The notes below the pieces were generated by a model. The model had not been told where the DNA came from. It ran no database searches and saw only the letters and a program-made list of their open reading frames with translations. The position numbers and the translations under genes are program-made. A DNA stretch of 64,000 nt from the NCBI GenBank assembly GCA_037576195.1, contig CM075102.1, forward strand, positions 42,528,745 to 42,592,744. Direction: 5' to 3'. Source of the stretch: Phytoseiulus persimilis. Taxonomy: Eukaryota > Arthropoda > Arachnida > Mesostigmata > Phytoseiidae. The number at the start of each line of letters is the position of its first letter. Position 1 is the stretch's first letter. Positions 48,901 to 62,900 of the stretch are shown here, in pieces.

Positions 48901-51900
48901 CGTTTGATCGTTTGCATACTCGAGTCCAATTCAAGATTCAGTAAGAGGAAAAAGTCGGCTCGAAGAGGCACCGGAGGAAAACGGCCGGTCGTTCGAGGGA
49001 ACAAAGCTTATTTTCCGGACGGCGCTGATTACGACCTTCCGGTGCAATGGTTCCTTTGAACGTCAAGAGTAGAGCTGAGAAGAACCGCTGACTTGTGAGT
49101 GGGAGGCGTGTCATGCTCCGACACGTGATTATCAGGGCGCTGTCCGCGTTTCGACGTGATTCGTGTTGTGATCGGCTTGCCACCAGATACTATCATGGTT
49201 AGCCGCAATTTATCCCTTCCTCCTAATCAAGCTTTCCTGCGATGGGATGCCGAATGCCGTTTCCCAAGCGACAACGTTGTTTTCCGACGGTCCCACTCGG
49301 TGCTTTCCTCTCGGAGCGCCGCGTGGAACGCTCCTCGGCGGATATTGGTCACGGCGCGGTGTTTGGTAACAGAACGGGTTTTGCCGGCCCCAGAGTTTGA
49401 GCCCCCGTCGTGTCGGAAATAATTGGCTGCTCAGAACATCCCACGCGCCGCAGACGGATGAGAGACGTCAAGCGAAATGACGTCCAACCCTGAATGGGAA
49501 TTCTCCCAACAGACTACCCCGTAAAGCTGACAGCGAATCGTCTCGAAAGTAATTTGGAAGCAGAACGATCACCGAATAATACTGGCTTGCCACGCACGTT
49601 TTCTTCGATCGATCTGCTCGCTTTTCCCGCGCAGAGGCGGAGCTTGATAGGGGAAAGCGAAAACTGGAACGAGGGGAAGGGGTCATACCGGGGAAATCGG
49701 AAACGACTCTGAGAGCGGAAATCTTGTTCCTGCTATCGGAGGCGGCGGAGAAAAAAGGGTTCAAGGGTGAATTTTCGGTGGCAAAGGAACGGAATTCCAG
49801 TCGAATATCGTTTCCAGCTGGATGCACAAACGCAAAAACCCTGCGGCGCTTCTTCCGTGTTTTTGTTGTAAGGGCCGCTTTGGAGCTTGCTCTCTTTAAC
49901 GAGCTGATCACTAGTCGCGACGCCGCGTAACGTTTTGGATGATCGCGACGATCTGCATAATGCTGAGCTTGAATTTCTTCCCTGGCTGCTCAGCGCAAGC
50001 CATTGCAAACTGTTCGTTCGGAAATCCATCTCAAAGCACTGCTCGGGCGAGTCGAGTGGCTATTCAACGTCCCGTCGGATCGCTCCAAGGAATTGGTGTC
50101 CTCGCTATTCCTTTCCCGTGATGATTCTCATGAGCACACTTTCAAAGCAGCTTCTCGTGCGGGCTTCCCTTGGAGCCAGTCCCTCCACTACTACTTGCCG
50201 AAGTCCAACGACGGGCTCAAGACTGATGAAGCCGATACTTGCAAGTGAAAAGTAGAAAGAGCTGATTCTCAGAAGGATAGGTTCTCCTGCAGGACGCAAC
50301 CCCCTTCGGAACTGCTGTTTCCTCCTTCCGTGGGCATTTGGATTCACTCGGAGGCTCAGTCGACTGAGAAGTGGGTTCAGGAGAAATGGAAGAATCCTCA
50401 GACCGAACCTAGGTCGTACACTCTCTTGACCGTGGACTCCGAGACGCGTGGGCAGTGCGAATTGTTTGTGCTCCGTAGGAAGCCCGAGCCGATTCGCCAA
50501 AATAAGATACATACGAAGCACGAAAGCGGCTAGGATCCAGAGGATCGACTGGCTCCCACGTGATTGATGCCGTGGCAAAGGTACCTGTGACTCAGGCGCA
50601 AGAATAGATCGGCCCTGGGTCGGACATGTACTCGCGAGGTCAACAAAGGAACAAAGGAGGACAGCCTAAGCCAAAGCGGAGACCGTCCCGCACGCTTGTC
50701 GCATTCAGCGGGTAAATTGAGTTCAGTAGGCTTCCGGTCGCGGTCGCCGGCTGCAAAGTCCAAAGCGCGCCCCTGAGGACCCTGTAACGATGACAGAGGG
50801 CCTTGTGGTTAACCACTCCTACAACCATTGAGATTATGGAGACTCGGATGAGAGCTGTGCATTCGTTTGATCGCCCGACGGATCCAAACCATTTGAACCG
50901 ACGCGTCGCGGTTCATGGAACAGATTCCAACTCAGAACAGAAGTAGCTGGCCGCCCCTCGGGATCGGATGCGGTTACCTCATCTGCAGCGATTTATTGCA
51001 GCCGTACAGGAAGCTCAATACTATCCGGTCGAATTTTTACGATGGCTTGCTGCCACCGCAAAGTGGAGTTTGTTTCCGTTGTTGTTGCCAGGCCTCGCCG
51101 AGCCGACGAGGTAGTTATGGCCGGAAGCCGATACAGATCCGAAACTCTCCAGCCACAATGAATGAGGCGGCTGCCGCGTGGACAACCTCCAAGGAGCGAC
51201 CGTACAGTTCAACAGCGAATACTCTGACAGGGGAGGAAGAGGCACAGAGACACTCTTGCCGATTGAAAGGTGATCCCGTCGAGGAATAATCTTCGTGAAC
51301 CTCTCGTAAACATGGTCGTCGTCCGGAGGCCGAATCTCGACGATCGAGAGCACCGATGTTCAACTCGAGTTCACGTTGGATCTCGGACCGCAATCTGAGT
51401 CTTCAGAGCGGAGGGAATCGTGCAACGATTTCCGCTGGATCGACCATGTAACGATAGCCACTGGAGCGATGCCGGCGGCTTCAAAGCGTGTTCCGATTTA
51501 TCGAGGGATGGACATCGCAAATTTCCGACGGCGTTCAGGAATCGTAGCGCCAGGGCGGCCGGAATGTGAAAATTACGAATTCCTCTCTGAAGAGCAGCCA
51601 GTCGCCGTCGAGGATACTGTCATCGCGTGTCTGGTGGCACAGGGCCTGCCTAAGGCAATATCGTCGCCTATTATTGCAAAATGCACCCTCAACGCTTCGA
51701 TGCGTAGGGAAGGTTGACCGGAGCAAGTGTAGGAACGGTTCCAGTGCAATTTCCATCTCGGATTGCCTGCGTGCACGCCTCCCGTCAACGGCGCCGCCTT
51801 GTTCCTAGACGGGAGATGTTGAGCGACTGACTTGGTGAGCAAACCAACCGTAGCCTCCGGTGGAGAGCCTTCAAAATGTTCACTTTGCGACGTGACACCA

Positions 51901-53958
51901 ATTTCCGTCACACCATAGTGAGTGAGGACGCGTGTGCAGCACAATTTTATTAAGACGCACAACATGAGCGCCTTTGGCAAAGGCGGTGCTCCTCGACGAA
52001 GCGGGGTGGGAAAAATGTTAGGAGTGGGGTTCTAGGCTCCGCTACGTTTGGGCGAAAGCGGCCCAGTCATCGGTCCGGGGCGGAATCCCTCGATTCGGTC
52101 GCCTCTCGGAGCCTCGAAAGGTTTCATTCCGTGTCGGAGCAGCTCATTGTGCGGAGTTTATTCGAACGCACAGTCTCATCACGGCCAGGCGTGGCTCGGC
52201 CTATCCATCTGTCGGTCGCTCCTCTAAATTCATTGTGAGCCCATCGGCATCCCCGAACTGACTTGAATGCTCTCCCTTTGCCACAGCCGACGCACGTCAG
52301 CTGCCTGCATGTGGGCGGCGCCGTCTGTTTGTTTATTTGTTTTCAAAGGCGATTTGTTACCAGGCTAGATCTCTCTGCTGAAGGCGCTGCGTTACGGTAC
52401 TTACATAGCTGGGCTCCGGAACGGGACTTAATTGGAAACTCGTAATAGGTGTTCACCGCGGCGGTATTGATGCTTGCGGTTTCGAGCGCAGTCGTCCCAT
52501 GAGCTAAAACGATTACCGACGCATCGGTTGAGGTAGGGAGAGGGCCTCCCACACTTTGACCGTTAAATTCACGGTTGAGCCGTATCGCCTGCCCATCATC
52601 ATCATGAACGTAATCTAAAGCCCGAATGCACTCCAGATTTGTGCGGAACTTATGATCAATTATCCATTTTGATGCCGCATTCTGATCGCCTCTCGTCGAC
52701 TTTGTTTCTGACTGCCTCTCCTCTATTCCAGGTGAGCGAATATTTTCAACATCACCGCCGAGTGCGTTTGATAACACTTTATCGGAGAAAAGAACGCCCA
52801 TCTGATTTTGAGGAGGAACCAAGGGAGACTGGGACGAAGACTAGGAACCCAACCAAAGAATAAGTGATGACAGAGGGTTGGAGCAGCATTTGCTCTGCGG
52901 AAACTTTTAGGGAACGGGACGGCGGCGACGACAGAGCGGACTTCTCCGAGAATACCGCTAGATACAAACTGGAAAGAGTTTTCGCCACAAAAATGGATTG
53001 AGCAAGCTTCCCGAGGAGAGGCTTCCACCCGATCTGCTCGTCAACTATTCCTGGCAGCTTCACTCCACTGTCTGGCAGACACCACCAAGGAGACACTGTC
53101 TCAGCAAGAGAGGTTTTTCCTAATGATGATTGCATTTCATGTTTCTGATCGATGTCGTGAAAGGCTCCAGGGACCGTTCAGGCCCCGGAAAGGGAGTACC
53201 TACTCCGAGAAGGAACAGAGGAAGCAGAAGCGATGGAATTGACCTATGAAGGGGCGAGGAGGTGGCGGAGATAGGAGGAACAATGTCTGGGAAGAACGAG
53301 CCGAAACTCAGGAATTGAGAGTTGGGCCGCCACAGAAGGCGGAGGAGGTTTGTTTTCCCACTTTCCGAGAGCTTCGAGCCACAAGAGGCTGAAAGAGGAA
53401 CCGTTCACCAGGAACAACGCGATGGAAGTAGAGGAGTGCTGAATGGCAACTCAATCACTCCAGATCCATCACCAAGGCTGTGAAAGATATTCTAACGCAC
53501 GATTGGGTGAGAACGCTCCCCAGTGAACTTGACTCTCGTCTCTCTCGGAGAGTTCTACATCAGTCCAATCACGGATCATTGAGCTCCGGCAGCGTTCAGA
53601 CAATATTCGAAGGGAGAGCCCCGTCTTCCTTGAGGAATCTTAGACGCATGCAGACATGTAGTCTGTCCGGCACATTCCGCAAAGAGAAGCCGCAGCAAAG
53701 GGACGGGCTCTTGCAGTTTGTGGAAAGGCTTACAGCGAGCGTTAAGCCCAGATCTCCGTCTTGGATCGGCTTGTTGTGCGCGCCTCCTTTTTTCAGCTGC
53801 GTCCCGAATTCCGCGGGGGTTTTGTTGCACCGGAATTTCAAGCTCGGGCTCTGGATACCCCTCGGTTCGCTGGTTTCAGTTTTGCCATTGTTCCCCATTC
53901 ATCCGGTTTTCCAACCAACCACCCCAGACTTCCAAAGAGGCTCCATGATACGGGTGGA

Positions 53959-53976
53959 GGGGGGGGGGGGGGGGGG
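53959..53976. repeat. Homopolymer run of 18 G
   Basis: Uninterrupted G-run at 53959-53976. Runs this long are prone to length errors in sequencing. Confidence 0.95.
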
Positions 53977-56900
53977 CTTAGGGGGCCAATATCATCCTTC
54001 TGACGAACGGCGATACGACGTCTCCCGAAGCAGGGGCTCTTCCTTGTGACGGCGCGTGAGAACAACAAAGGTGTTTGAGGCTCATCCCGGATAAATTGTC
54101 CTGATTCAGCTTCCTACAGAGCAACTTTTTGAATGCGGCGTCTGTCAATCAACCCCCATCCCTCGTTAATGGTCGCCCGCTCGCTATTGCATTTGGTTCG
54201 GGTGATGCCATTAGGGAGACCCTCCTAGAGTTCGCCACCGCTCAGAGGGCCTCAAGCATCAGGCAGAGAAGTTCCCCCACCGAAACCTGGCAGAGCAGAG
54301 ATTCTCAGCGAGTCGACCGGTTTCGACACTTCCTCTTTGAAAGGTTCGCCGAGCTTTCTGCACCATCGATTCGAGCAAGGGGGAAAATTACCGAAAATGC
54401 TCTCGAGCAACCTCTCCACCTGCGATTGCGGAGTGGGAGAGGGCCGATTCGAGCAGCCGGTGAGCCCGATGGGCTCGACGGTGGGCGACTGACGGGAATA
54501 ACGTCCGAGCCCCGCCGACATCAAGAGCTAATCGCCACCCAGGAAAAAAAGAACTCATCGGTTCTTACCTTCGGCAAGTTAATGATCGAGGAATGATCTC
54601 TCTCGTCGGGCGCTCCAATCAGCCAGTCGACTTCAACTTTCTATAAAGGTCCAACCTTGACAATTTCGAGCACTCCGATTGATCTCTTTTGCTCGATTCC
54701 TCCCGATGTAACTGAGCGAGAGGCTCAGCGGCGAGCCGATGATTTTTTTTTTGTCAAGGGAAGAAGTCTCTCGTTGACAGCTGGTATCATCGACCATGGA
54801 GGGAAAGCCGCGGCCAGGAGGCAGTCGGGGTTGCTTCTGGGAAGATGGTGGGCGATAGGGAAGTACGCCTCGAGCGTTCGCTTGTTCGTCAGCTCAGCGG
54901 CCTCGAAGAATACATTTTGAAGTGTGAAGTTGTTCTCAGTCTACGGCGTGCAGCGGTGACAAAGACTCGCCCAAAAAAGTTCACGTCCAGAGGAGATTAC
55001 AGCGAGAGCGTTCGTTGGGTGGTGCTGTCAGGACACGAAACGCCTGTCAAGCCTTCGAGTTATGTCGGCTATGGAGAGCCGCGATTTTTTCGCGAATTTC
55101 GTTCGCTAACTGCACCGAGCCAGTCATTTCTCGCGGTTGGCAACGTCGTTACCACGTAATTACGGTAGCTTTTCGCAGTTTTATTGCATATTGGACAGTG
55201 TCTGCAACAAGCTAACTACGAGGTGGTTCTCATAAAGCGAGCGGTGTCTTGTCTCGACGTCCATAAGACCAGCTATAAATTACACCGCCAAGCTCGAATT
55301 AGCCCCTCACGGAGAACACCCAGGAAAAGCTCGGGAAATTCGAAAGCGGCAATCCTTTTCAAGCGTGTACGAGTCAGTACTACTCTTCTAAACCTCCTTG
55401 AGCTTCCCGGTACCGCGCGCCTGACACCCTCGCTCTTCCTTGGAACTCTGGAGCATTTCCTCTGTTCGGGTTGAGCTCGCAATTTTTTCGTCTGATCATG
55501 CCTGAATCAAAGTCTTCATATGTAAGGCACCACGTATCTCTCGTCAGGCCGGGGGAGATCGGCCATGTCCTGGATTTTCCCTCATCTAGCCCAACTGACG
55601 CTGTGAGCTGAGAATGAACATTGCAAAAAAGAAACTCGACGACTGGCTGGGGAATCGAGTTCACGAATCGTGTTAGCTTCTAGGCCATCCCATTTGTTGA
55701 GCCATTCGTTACAACTGCCACCGACCTCGGTTTGCTTCTCTTGGATTCTTGAATCCTCTGAATCGCCACGTATGGCTTCGTACCGTTGCTAGACTGAAGC
55801 TGGACTAGATCGCGTTGCCTCCCATGATGAATTTTTCCGGGAACAAGGAGATGCGAGAGCAAGAAACAAAAGGATGGGTTTCTCCGCGATGTTTTCTCGA
55901 TGTGTCCGTCGACGCATCGAGGAAACGGAACGCTCACAAATCGTAAACAAATGGTGTCCTGAAGGTTTTTCCTGCGACGTTCCGCCTGGAAACCCAGAGT
56001 CGAGTAGCTCGGCAGATATACCCTGGAGTGACCCATCCTAGTATCTTCAAGACATATTCACATATGGAGAACAGCGTATAGCTCGACGGGAAAATATCCG
56101 AAGCCGGGGAAGGGACGCCACAAGAGCGCCGCAATCCGTCAGATCTCGTCCATTGCTGTCGGGGCTCGGGGGGACCTCCGGTTGACGACGCATGTCTTGC
56201 TTTTTTTGTTCCTATCTCTGACTCCCCCCTGAGGAATATGCCACGAGGGAGGCTGTGAAGCAGTCGTCTACAAGAGTTTATTGAGCGAGTCTGCGATCCC
56301 GCCAACATTTATTATTTTCCCATCGTTTCCGATATGATGTCAGCTGTCAATGACCAAGTTTGCGTCTCCAAAATGCAGACAGAAGTTGACTGTCACGCGC
56401 GAAGCATTGATGGATACAGAGTCCAGATGTTTGCTGAGCTAATATCGAAACTTCTCCCCGATTCAATTCCTCTCTGGAACCCCGTCGTCTCTCGCGTCCA
56501 GCCCTCGAAGGACAGCATTCATCGCAGTATTATTTTCGTGCATTGGCATGCCCCGGGCCCGTCCAACGTAGAGTGACAGGCAGGCAGACAACAGTTGGTC
56601 GCAAGACGCAATACAGAATAACCGGGCTCCATCGGTGATTGTGTCTCCTAATCTATTTAGGATAGGGGTTGACGGAAATGTTCCAACCGGAGCCCACAGG
56701 GGCCTGATCGAAGGACACGAAGACTGAATTCGGCAGATGGAACCAGAAGCCCCGCTGGTCTCGACGAGTTGGTCCGCCTCTGCGACCATGTCACTCGGAA
56801 CCATCTGGTCTCCGACCTTCTATCACCGGTCTGCGAACTCCCCGTTCATGATTTCCGATTTCTTGGCTTTCGTCAATCTTGATAAGTGCTCCCGTGAGTC

Positions 56901-59900
56901 TGCTCTGCGAGTCCTATTAGCGGCGTCTTTCTGCATCTGCGGCTGGTGTTTGCGGAACGCCGAACGGGAGGGAAGATCAGGAGAACGTCGAACCCGAGGA
57001 CGAATACCACTCTAAATATTCGTTCGGGGTTTAGCAACGATGAATTGGATAATGAACGAAGCAAGAGCCTGCCGCCAACAGGCCGGGAAATCCTGTTCTC
57101 AAGCGGGTTGTTCCAGCCAAGTAACGATGACAAACCAACAGGGAGGAATCTTAATCGGCTTGAGGATACCCGGTTCCAACCGAGCGAGCTGCTGCGCTCG
57201 GGAGACTATCGGTGAGAGTCAGGAAGACAAGCTAATGAACGTTGTCGGGAGCTCCTTGTATTTGCCTCCCGTTTCTCAGAAAAGTTGACTCGGGGCGACG
57301 GTGCGCTAGTCACCGAAGCGCACGGGGCTCAATTCAATCTCAGAATATGAAAACAGCCGGATGCTCGCTGACTTCTTCAGTGAAATATTCAACATCGGTT
57401 TCATTTGCATAGCTCTCAGTTCCCTCTCAGCGACGCTCGCACTGGTTCATTCGTTTTCTTCCTTTTTCTTCGTTTGTTTGTTTACCCGAGAATTTGAATA
57501 TGCGGAGGCGGGTTCGTGCGTGAGATGGGAGCGGGCGGATCACTTCGTCGTCAGAGCCAGGTCCTTCAAGCGGAGATCGTCGTCGTGCAAGTCAAATCGT
57601 TCCGCGAGTTCAGGACCTTCGCAAATGCGCTCGAATTGTATATTATTCCTGGGGGCTCCCCTGGTGGATCACAGAACCACAGTTTCTTCACAGACTGAAC
57701 ACGCTTTGGAAGCATGAATTCGGCTCGGGACGGTAATACGGTCGTTGAGTGACTTGATTTCTTCATTGCGCTCGAGTCGGAACCTGGAGCTCAGGCTACT
57801 TGAAAGTTCCGCAATGTGGACCGAGGCACCGAGATGATAGAAATATGTGAATAGCTCAACTGTCCTGTATCCCAAATAACACGGCTGAATTCGTAGCGCG
57901 CCACCGCAATCCTCTTCCCTCCTGGTGCGGCTCACCCGGTTTCGCCGTCAAGAGATGAATTTCTTTCCCGAGTTGAATAACTCCTCGGAAAAGCTAGGCT
58001 CCTTTCAGAAATAGTTTCCCCAGCCTTTGAGGCGTATGACCGGGCGGTATCCTCGCGGATCGGAGCGCGATACACGACGCTGCCGAGCAACCTGAGTATC
58101 GAGTCAAGTTTATGTGATACACATCGGTGCCCACCTAGATCAGCTAGTATGTTTGGCATTGCTCCTGCTGGCAGTTGTGAGCTGCGTTTTTGTGCTTGTT
58201 GTGTGATGGGAAGTCCTTGTTCCTCGACTATGCAGGCGAATTCCGCCAGAGAGAGAGGCCTGTTCGCCCGCTACCTGGTGGGCTCGCGGCAGAGATTCGC
58301 TCGACAGCCCTGGAAACGGTCGTCGAAGAAGTGCATATTTGCAATTTTTCGTCGCAATGCTAGCAGGGAAAAATTGGACCTCGTGGCGTGGTGATTGATG
58401 GCAGCGCGTGCGGGGCTCTTCAGGGGAGACAGTGAACCAGACTCACCCTTCCGGTTCGTGTGCTATGTCGGATCGAAACCGCCGTTTTTCGAGACGTTCG
58501 TTCGCTGCAGCTGCTCGCAGCCGACGCCAAGAGTGGGCTAGAGACTGCCGAACCTAGTCCATGTGATCGCTCGGCGACACGACAACGAATCGTTCACCGG
58601 CCGCGCTTTCGACATTCACCCACGGCGAGAGCTGTTATACATTGCTCCAGGGATTCAATCTTCTCCAAATTTCAACGGAGTTAATTGTTTGTTTCCGAGC
58701 GCGGCGTGCTCTCGAGACTTGTGACCGCGTAGTGCGGAGGCAGGAGCGCAGCCGCGGGAATTCCAAAGCTGAGCTTTGGGTTGAAATTGATTGAGACAGA
58801 GGATGCTGTCTATGGGAAGTTCGGTCCTTGGAACGCCATCCGAGAAGCAGCGTCCCCGTGAAATTTAATCCTCGTAGCGATTTTCTCCCCGGAAACTTTC
58901 GGTAGTTTGTCCACCGCTGCCTCCACGAGCGCGGTCGAGGGTCGCCTTTGCGAAGTTTTGTCCGTTCGATCAAGCTGAACATCGAAACTCCAGGAAGCAA
59001 GTCTCAAGCAAAAGCGGTGGAACCCGCAAGGGAGAAAGGACAACTTCGTTCGGGGGAGGGGGAACCACGTTCCGGGGTATCCGGAAGATTGCGATGTCAA
59101 TTGAGGATTTACCGAATTCGGCCTTGTCTTCCACGCTGTTGACTAATGGCGAAGGGATTACATCGAAAAGTCAGCCCCGACCCCAGAAGCCGTCGGGAAG
59201 CTTCTTAGTTCTTCCCAGCCAGTTGCTGCAGCGACGGAGCAGCGAGGTTTCTCCATGTCATACGAGACCCACTGTGTCACATCATCTAGGAAAACACTCA
59301 TAGGACCGGGTTCTTGAAATCCTCCCTCATTGAGAACTGACCATGTCCGAGAAGGAGAATCCTTTCCGAACAGAGAGGGATGAGCGGTCTACCCTTCTGA
59401 GAGCAGCGGACCGATGCCGAAAGGTTGCTGATGTTAAGTTGATCACCGTTGTTACCTTTTCGCTCCACATGCTCTCGCTATGGTGATCAAGGAGGTGACT
59501 CCGCCCAGGTCTGTGAACATTGGCACTCGAAAAATTCTGACGTCAACTTATTCCTTGCTATAGTATGAGCCGGCAAGGCTTCCCAAGACACCCGTCGTCA
59601 AATTTCGCAACTCCGCCGCTATTCCATGAATGTAGTTGAACTGACCTCGACCGGGCCTCAGGGGATACCTGTCTCATAACTTCCGACCGCGAGTTGACTC
59701 TTCTGAGAGAAAAACCTCCATAACTCTAAACTTCAGGCGGACTTCCGCGTATTACGCTTCCATGAAAGCTCGCGCGGCTTGCAAAAGTAACAGCATCGAA
59801 TTGAATGTCAGATGCTCTATCTGGCTGCGAGAGGTTACTGCCCCATCGTCACGCAAACTCTGCGAAGCAGGCTCGCGAGACGAAATATGCTTTTCCTGCG

Positions 59901-62900
59901 GGCGTGGATCTGTTGCGAGTATTGTTCGTGCAGCTCTCGATTGAAGCAAAGTGGTGCCATGTCGGAGATAGCGCTAGAAACGGAATAATTAAATGCAATT
60001 TCTCTCGGGGAAAAGAACATCAAAGGAACGTTGGGGGGATTTGCGTCGAGTGCTGGACTGAGTGACGCGGAATCGTCAGTAGCCTCCATTGGAGCTCCCA
60101 TCTCCACAGGATGGATCGGGATTCGCTCAGATATCGACGGAGAATTCGGAACTATGGTGCCTTCTCATCCGCCAGGCCCACCCTAAATACGGTGTTTCCC
60201 ACGGCTGACAGGACGACAACTGAATCATCTGAAAAGTCTCGGAGCGGTGGCTCTAGGAATCGCGCCCAGAAGATGACGACGATCAAGATTATGATCCATG
60301 GCGGAGTAGCATTCCGGACGACGACATTCGAGGAGTTCTCAGGAGGCTATTATTTATCCCCATTACACGCTAAAGCGGTTTAACGTTGCCGTGAGCGGAT
60401 GGCGTGCTCTTGAGATTGGAATTGCGAAAAGTGTTCGGCATGTTCAAACGCTGGAGAGCATGAAAAACTCGCTCGTTTTCTCGTTCTGAAACGACAATTG
60501 CACGATACACGATTGAAAACTGTTTCCATTGCAACCGGCCCCATTCGCTGAAATCGCTGCTTGTCGGAGGTTTCGGAATCGCGAACGAGAGGCTGAACTG
60601 TATGATGCGCCTTCAAAACGAGAAGAAATGGGGAGGGACCGGCAGAATACAGCCCGTCAGGCGATCTTTTGAGAATCTGTAGATTTCAAGAGGATATGTG
60701 GGATATGATACGGTTCGCTACACTCGATGCTTCCGAGGGTTTTCATTCGAGAAGGAGCGAGATCAGAGCGAGGGGACGAACTGTCCTTGAGTGATTCTGA
60801 AGCATGGGTCAGAAATTTCATCGGGGACTGCTCTCCACCTGATGGAGCCGCGGGACGTAAGGAGCCCACGGGAAAAATATAGAACAGCCGCTTCGCATTT
60901 CTAGGTTGCACCCCGAATCCTTCTTTTTTCACAACCCTAGTCCATGGCGATGCCTCCGTGATGATTACAGTCTAAGTGAGCAAACCCACTCAGCTAACTT
61001 AATTGTAGAGCACGAGCACGACAGTGTACGTCTTGACTCAAGACTCTTGAGTTTGAACAAACCAGCTGAAGATTCTGGGCTTCCTGCGAGAGTGCCGCCT
61101 GATGAAATGGGGCTCACCATCTGCAGCCAAGCGTATCCGCGTAAAAAGATCCGCGCTGGGGTCGTCGCACAAAGACACAGAAACAATCAGCGACTTCGGA
61201 GCGATTTGCGGTATGCTCTGCGTGTTCCCCGCGCGCCGCCGCGAATGGAACCTACCACATCTAGCAAATGCATTCCACGCGAGCAACCCAACGCGACGAA
61301 TGTAGATTACCGGAGTACACTCGCTCGCTTGCCTAGAGCTCATGGGGGAAAGGAGAGGAGCTGAAGGGTTCGAACTTCCTTGAAAAAAACAGCTGCAGCA
61401 GCAGCAGTCGCAATCCGTGTCGACCCAGCGAAGGCTCCGAGACAAGGGAAGGGAGGATGCGTGGGAGGGGCGAAGACGGATCTCAAATATTTTCGAATGC
61501 ACGAAACAAACGGCAACCGTCGGGGAATCTCCGCCGTGATTTCCAAATGGACAAACGGGAAGAGACATTTATCAAGACCTGTCACGGCGCGAGACGCTTA
61601 TTGAACCGGTCCCAGAATGAATGGTTCCGCGAAGGCGTCGGCTGGCTTTCAGATTCGAGTTATGATTGATCCGGCGCCAATGAAAGTTTTGCGGCAGTCG
61701 TTGTTTTTGCAATACGCAGAACGATGACGCCGAAGCGGACCATGAGTCCAGCCCGTTTGCGGCCGCTCCACCTGCCGTGCATCGACGACAAACATGAATG
61801 GGATCAAATGATCAGTGTCAAAGCAAAGTTATTCGACGCTCCGAGGGCCGACTTTCAGAGGGTGTTCGGCGCAGGAAGGCGTCCAGGGAGTATTTCATGA
61901 ACCTCCACCAAAGAATGCCGCAGGAAAAGAGACCTCCGATCGAAACGGAAGTGGCTTCCGCAACCGGAATCTAAGATTGAACACGTTATAGAAGAAACCC
62001 ACACACGGGCGCACTTGCTTAACACCTCAACATGAATGCACGTTCTGCTCACTAATTGCCAATTAACCCGAAGATAGATAGCACCGTCGATTACCCTCAA
62101 GAACGTCATACAGAGGTAAACCGGACTCGAATGGAGAGTACTCGATTGCCGAAGCACAGGAGAGCAATCCTGCACATGCATAGAAACTATGTCCAGCGCG
62201 CTCCCGTTCTGACGACCCGACGACAATTAGTGGCCGCACCAGGGGATTTCAACGAACTCCTTTTTCCTCCCGTTCTCCCTCCGAGAGATTTTCCGGGAGA
62301 TTACCTCTGATCGCAACTTCGCACGACGGACTCGCGGCGGGCGCGACGCACAAACTGACCGACGAAACTGAGCGGAGACGTAAGCCGTAGAAGCCCTCTT
62401 CCACTGCGACCGAAATGACTCGTTCCGATCAACAGCTTCAAACCCCACTTGAGAGGAGGCCACTCCCACCGCCAGCCATCAAGTCGGGAGTTCTCCGTTC
62501 TTTTCCAAGCGGACGCCGACGTCCACGATCCCATAGGAAATTTGTTAACACAAGACCGGGGAGAGAAAGAGCGTGTCACTGTGGAGGATCGCTTTGTTCG
62601 CCCGCGTAATGTGGCATCGGAACACGGCGAGGGAGAGGAGGGCGGGGACTGGTGGCGGGGTTCGTCGGTAGCGGGAAGTTTGCACGCGCGCTTCTGTTTT
62701 TGTCAGAACGGAATAGTACATATACCACTGCGAGTTGTCTCAGCTGGACTTTTCTCGAGTTCTCGGCGGATCGGTCGGGGTTCTCCGGGCCAGAACTGCG
62801 GGGGATGTGCATGGCTCTTTGACGTCAGCAGATGAGCCCGAAACCCGGGAAAAACGAAGAGGGGAGAAAGTCATTTATTTTCTCGCTTATTCTCGAATTA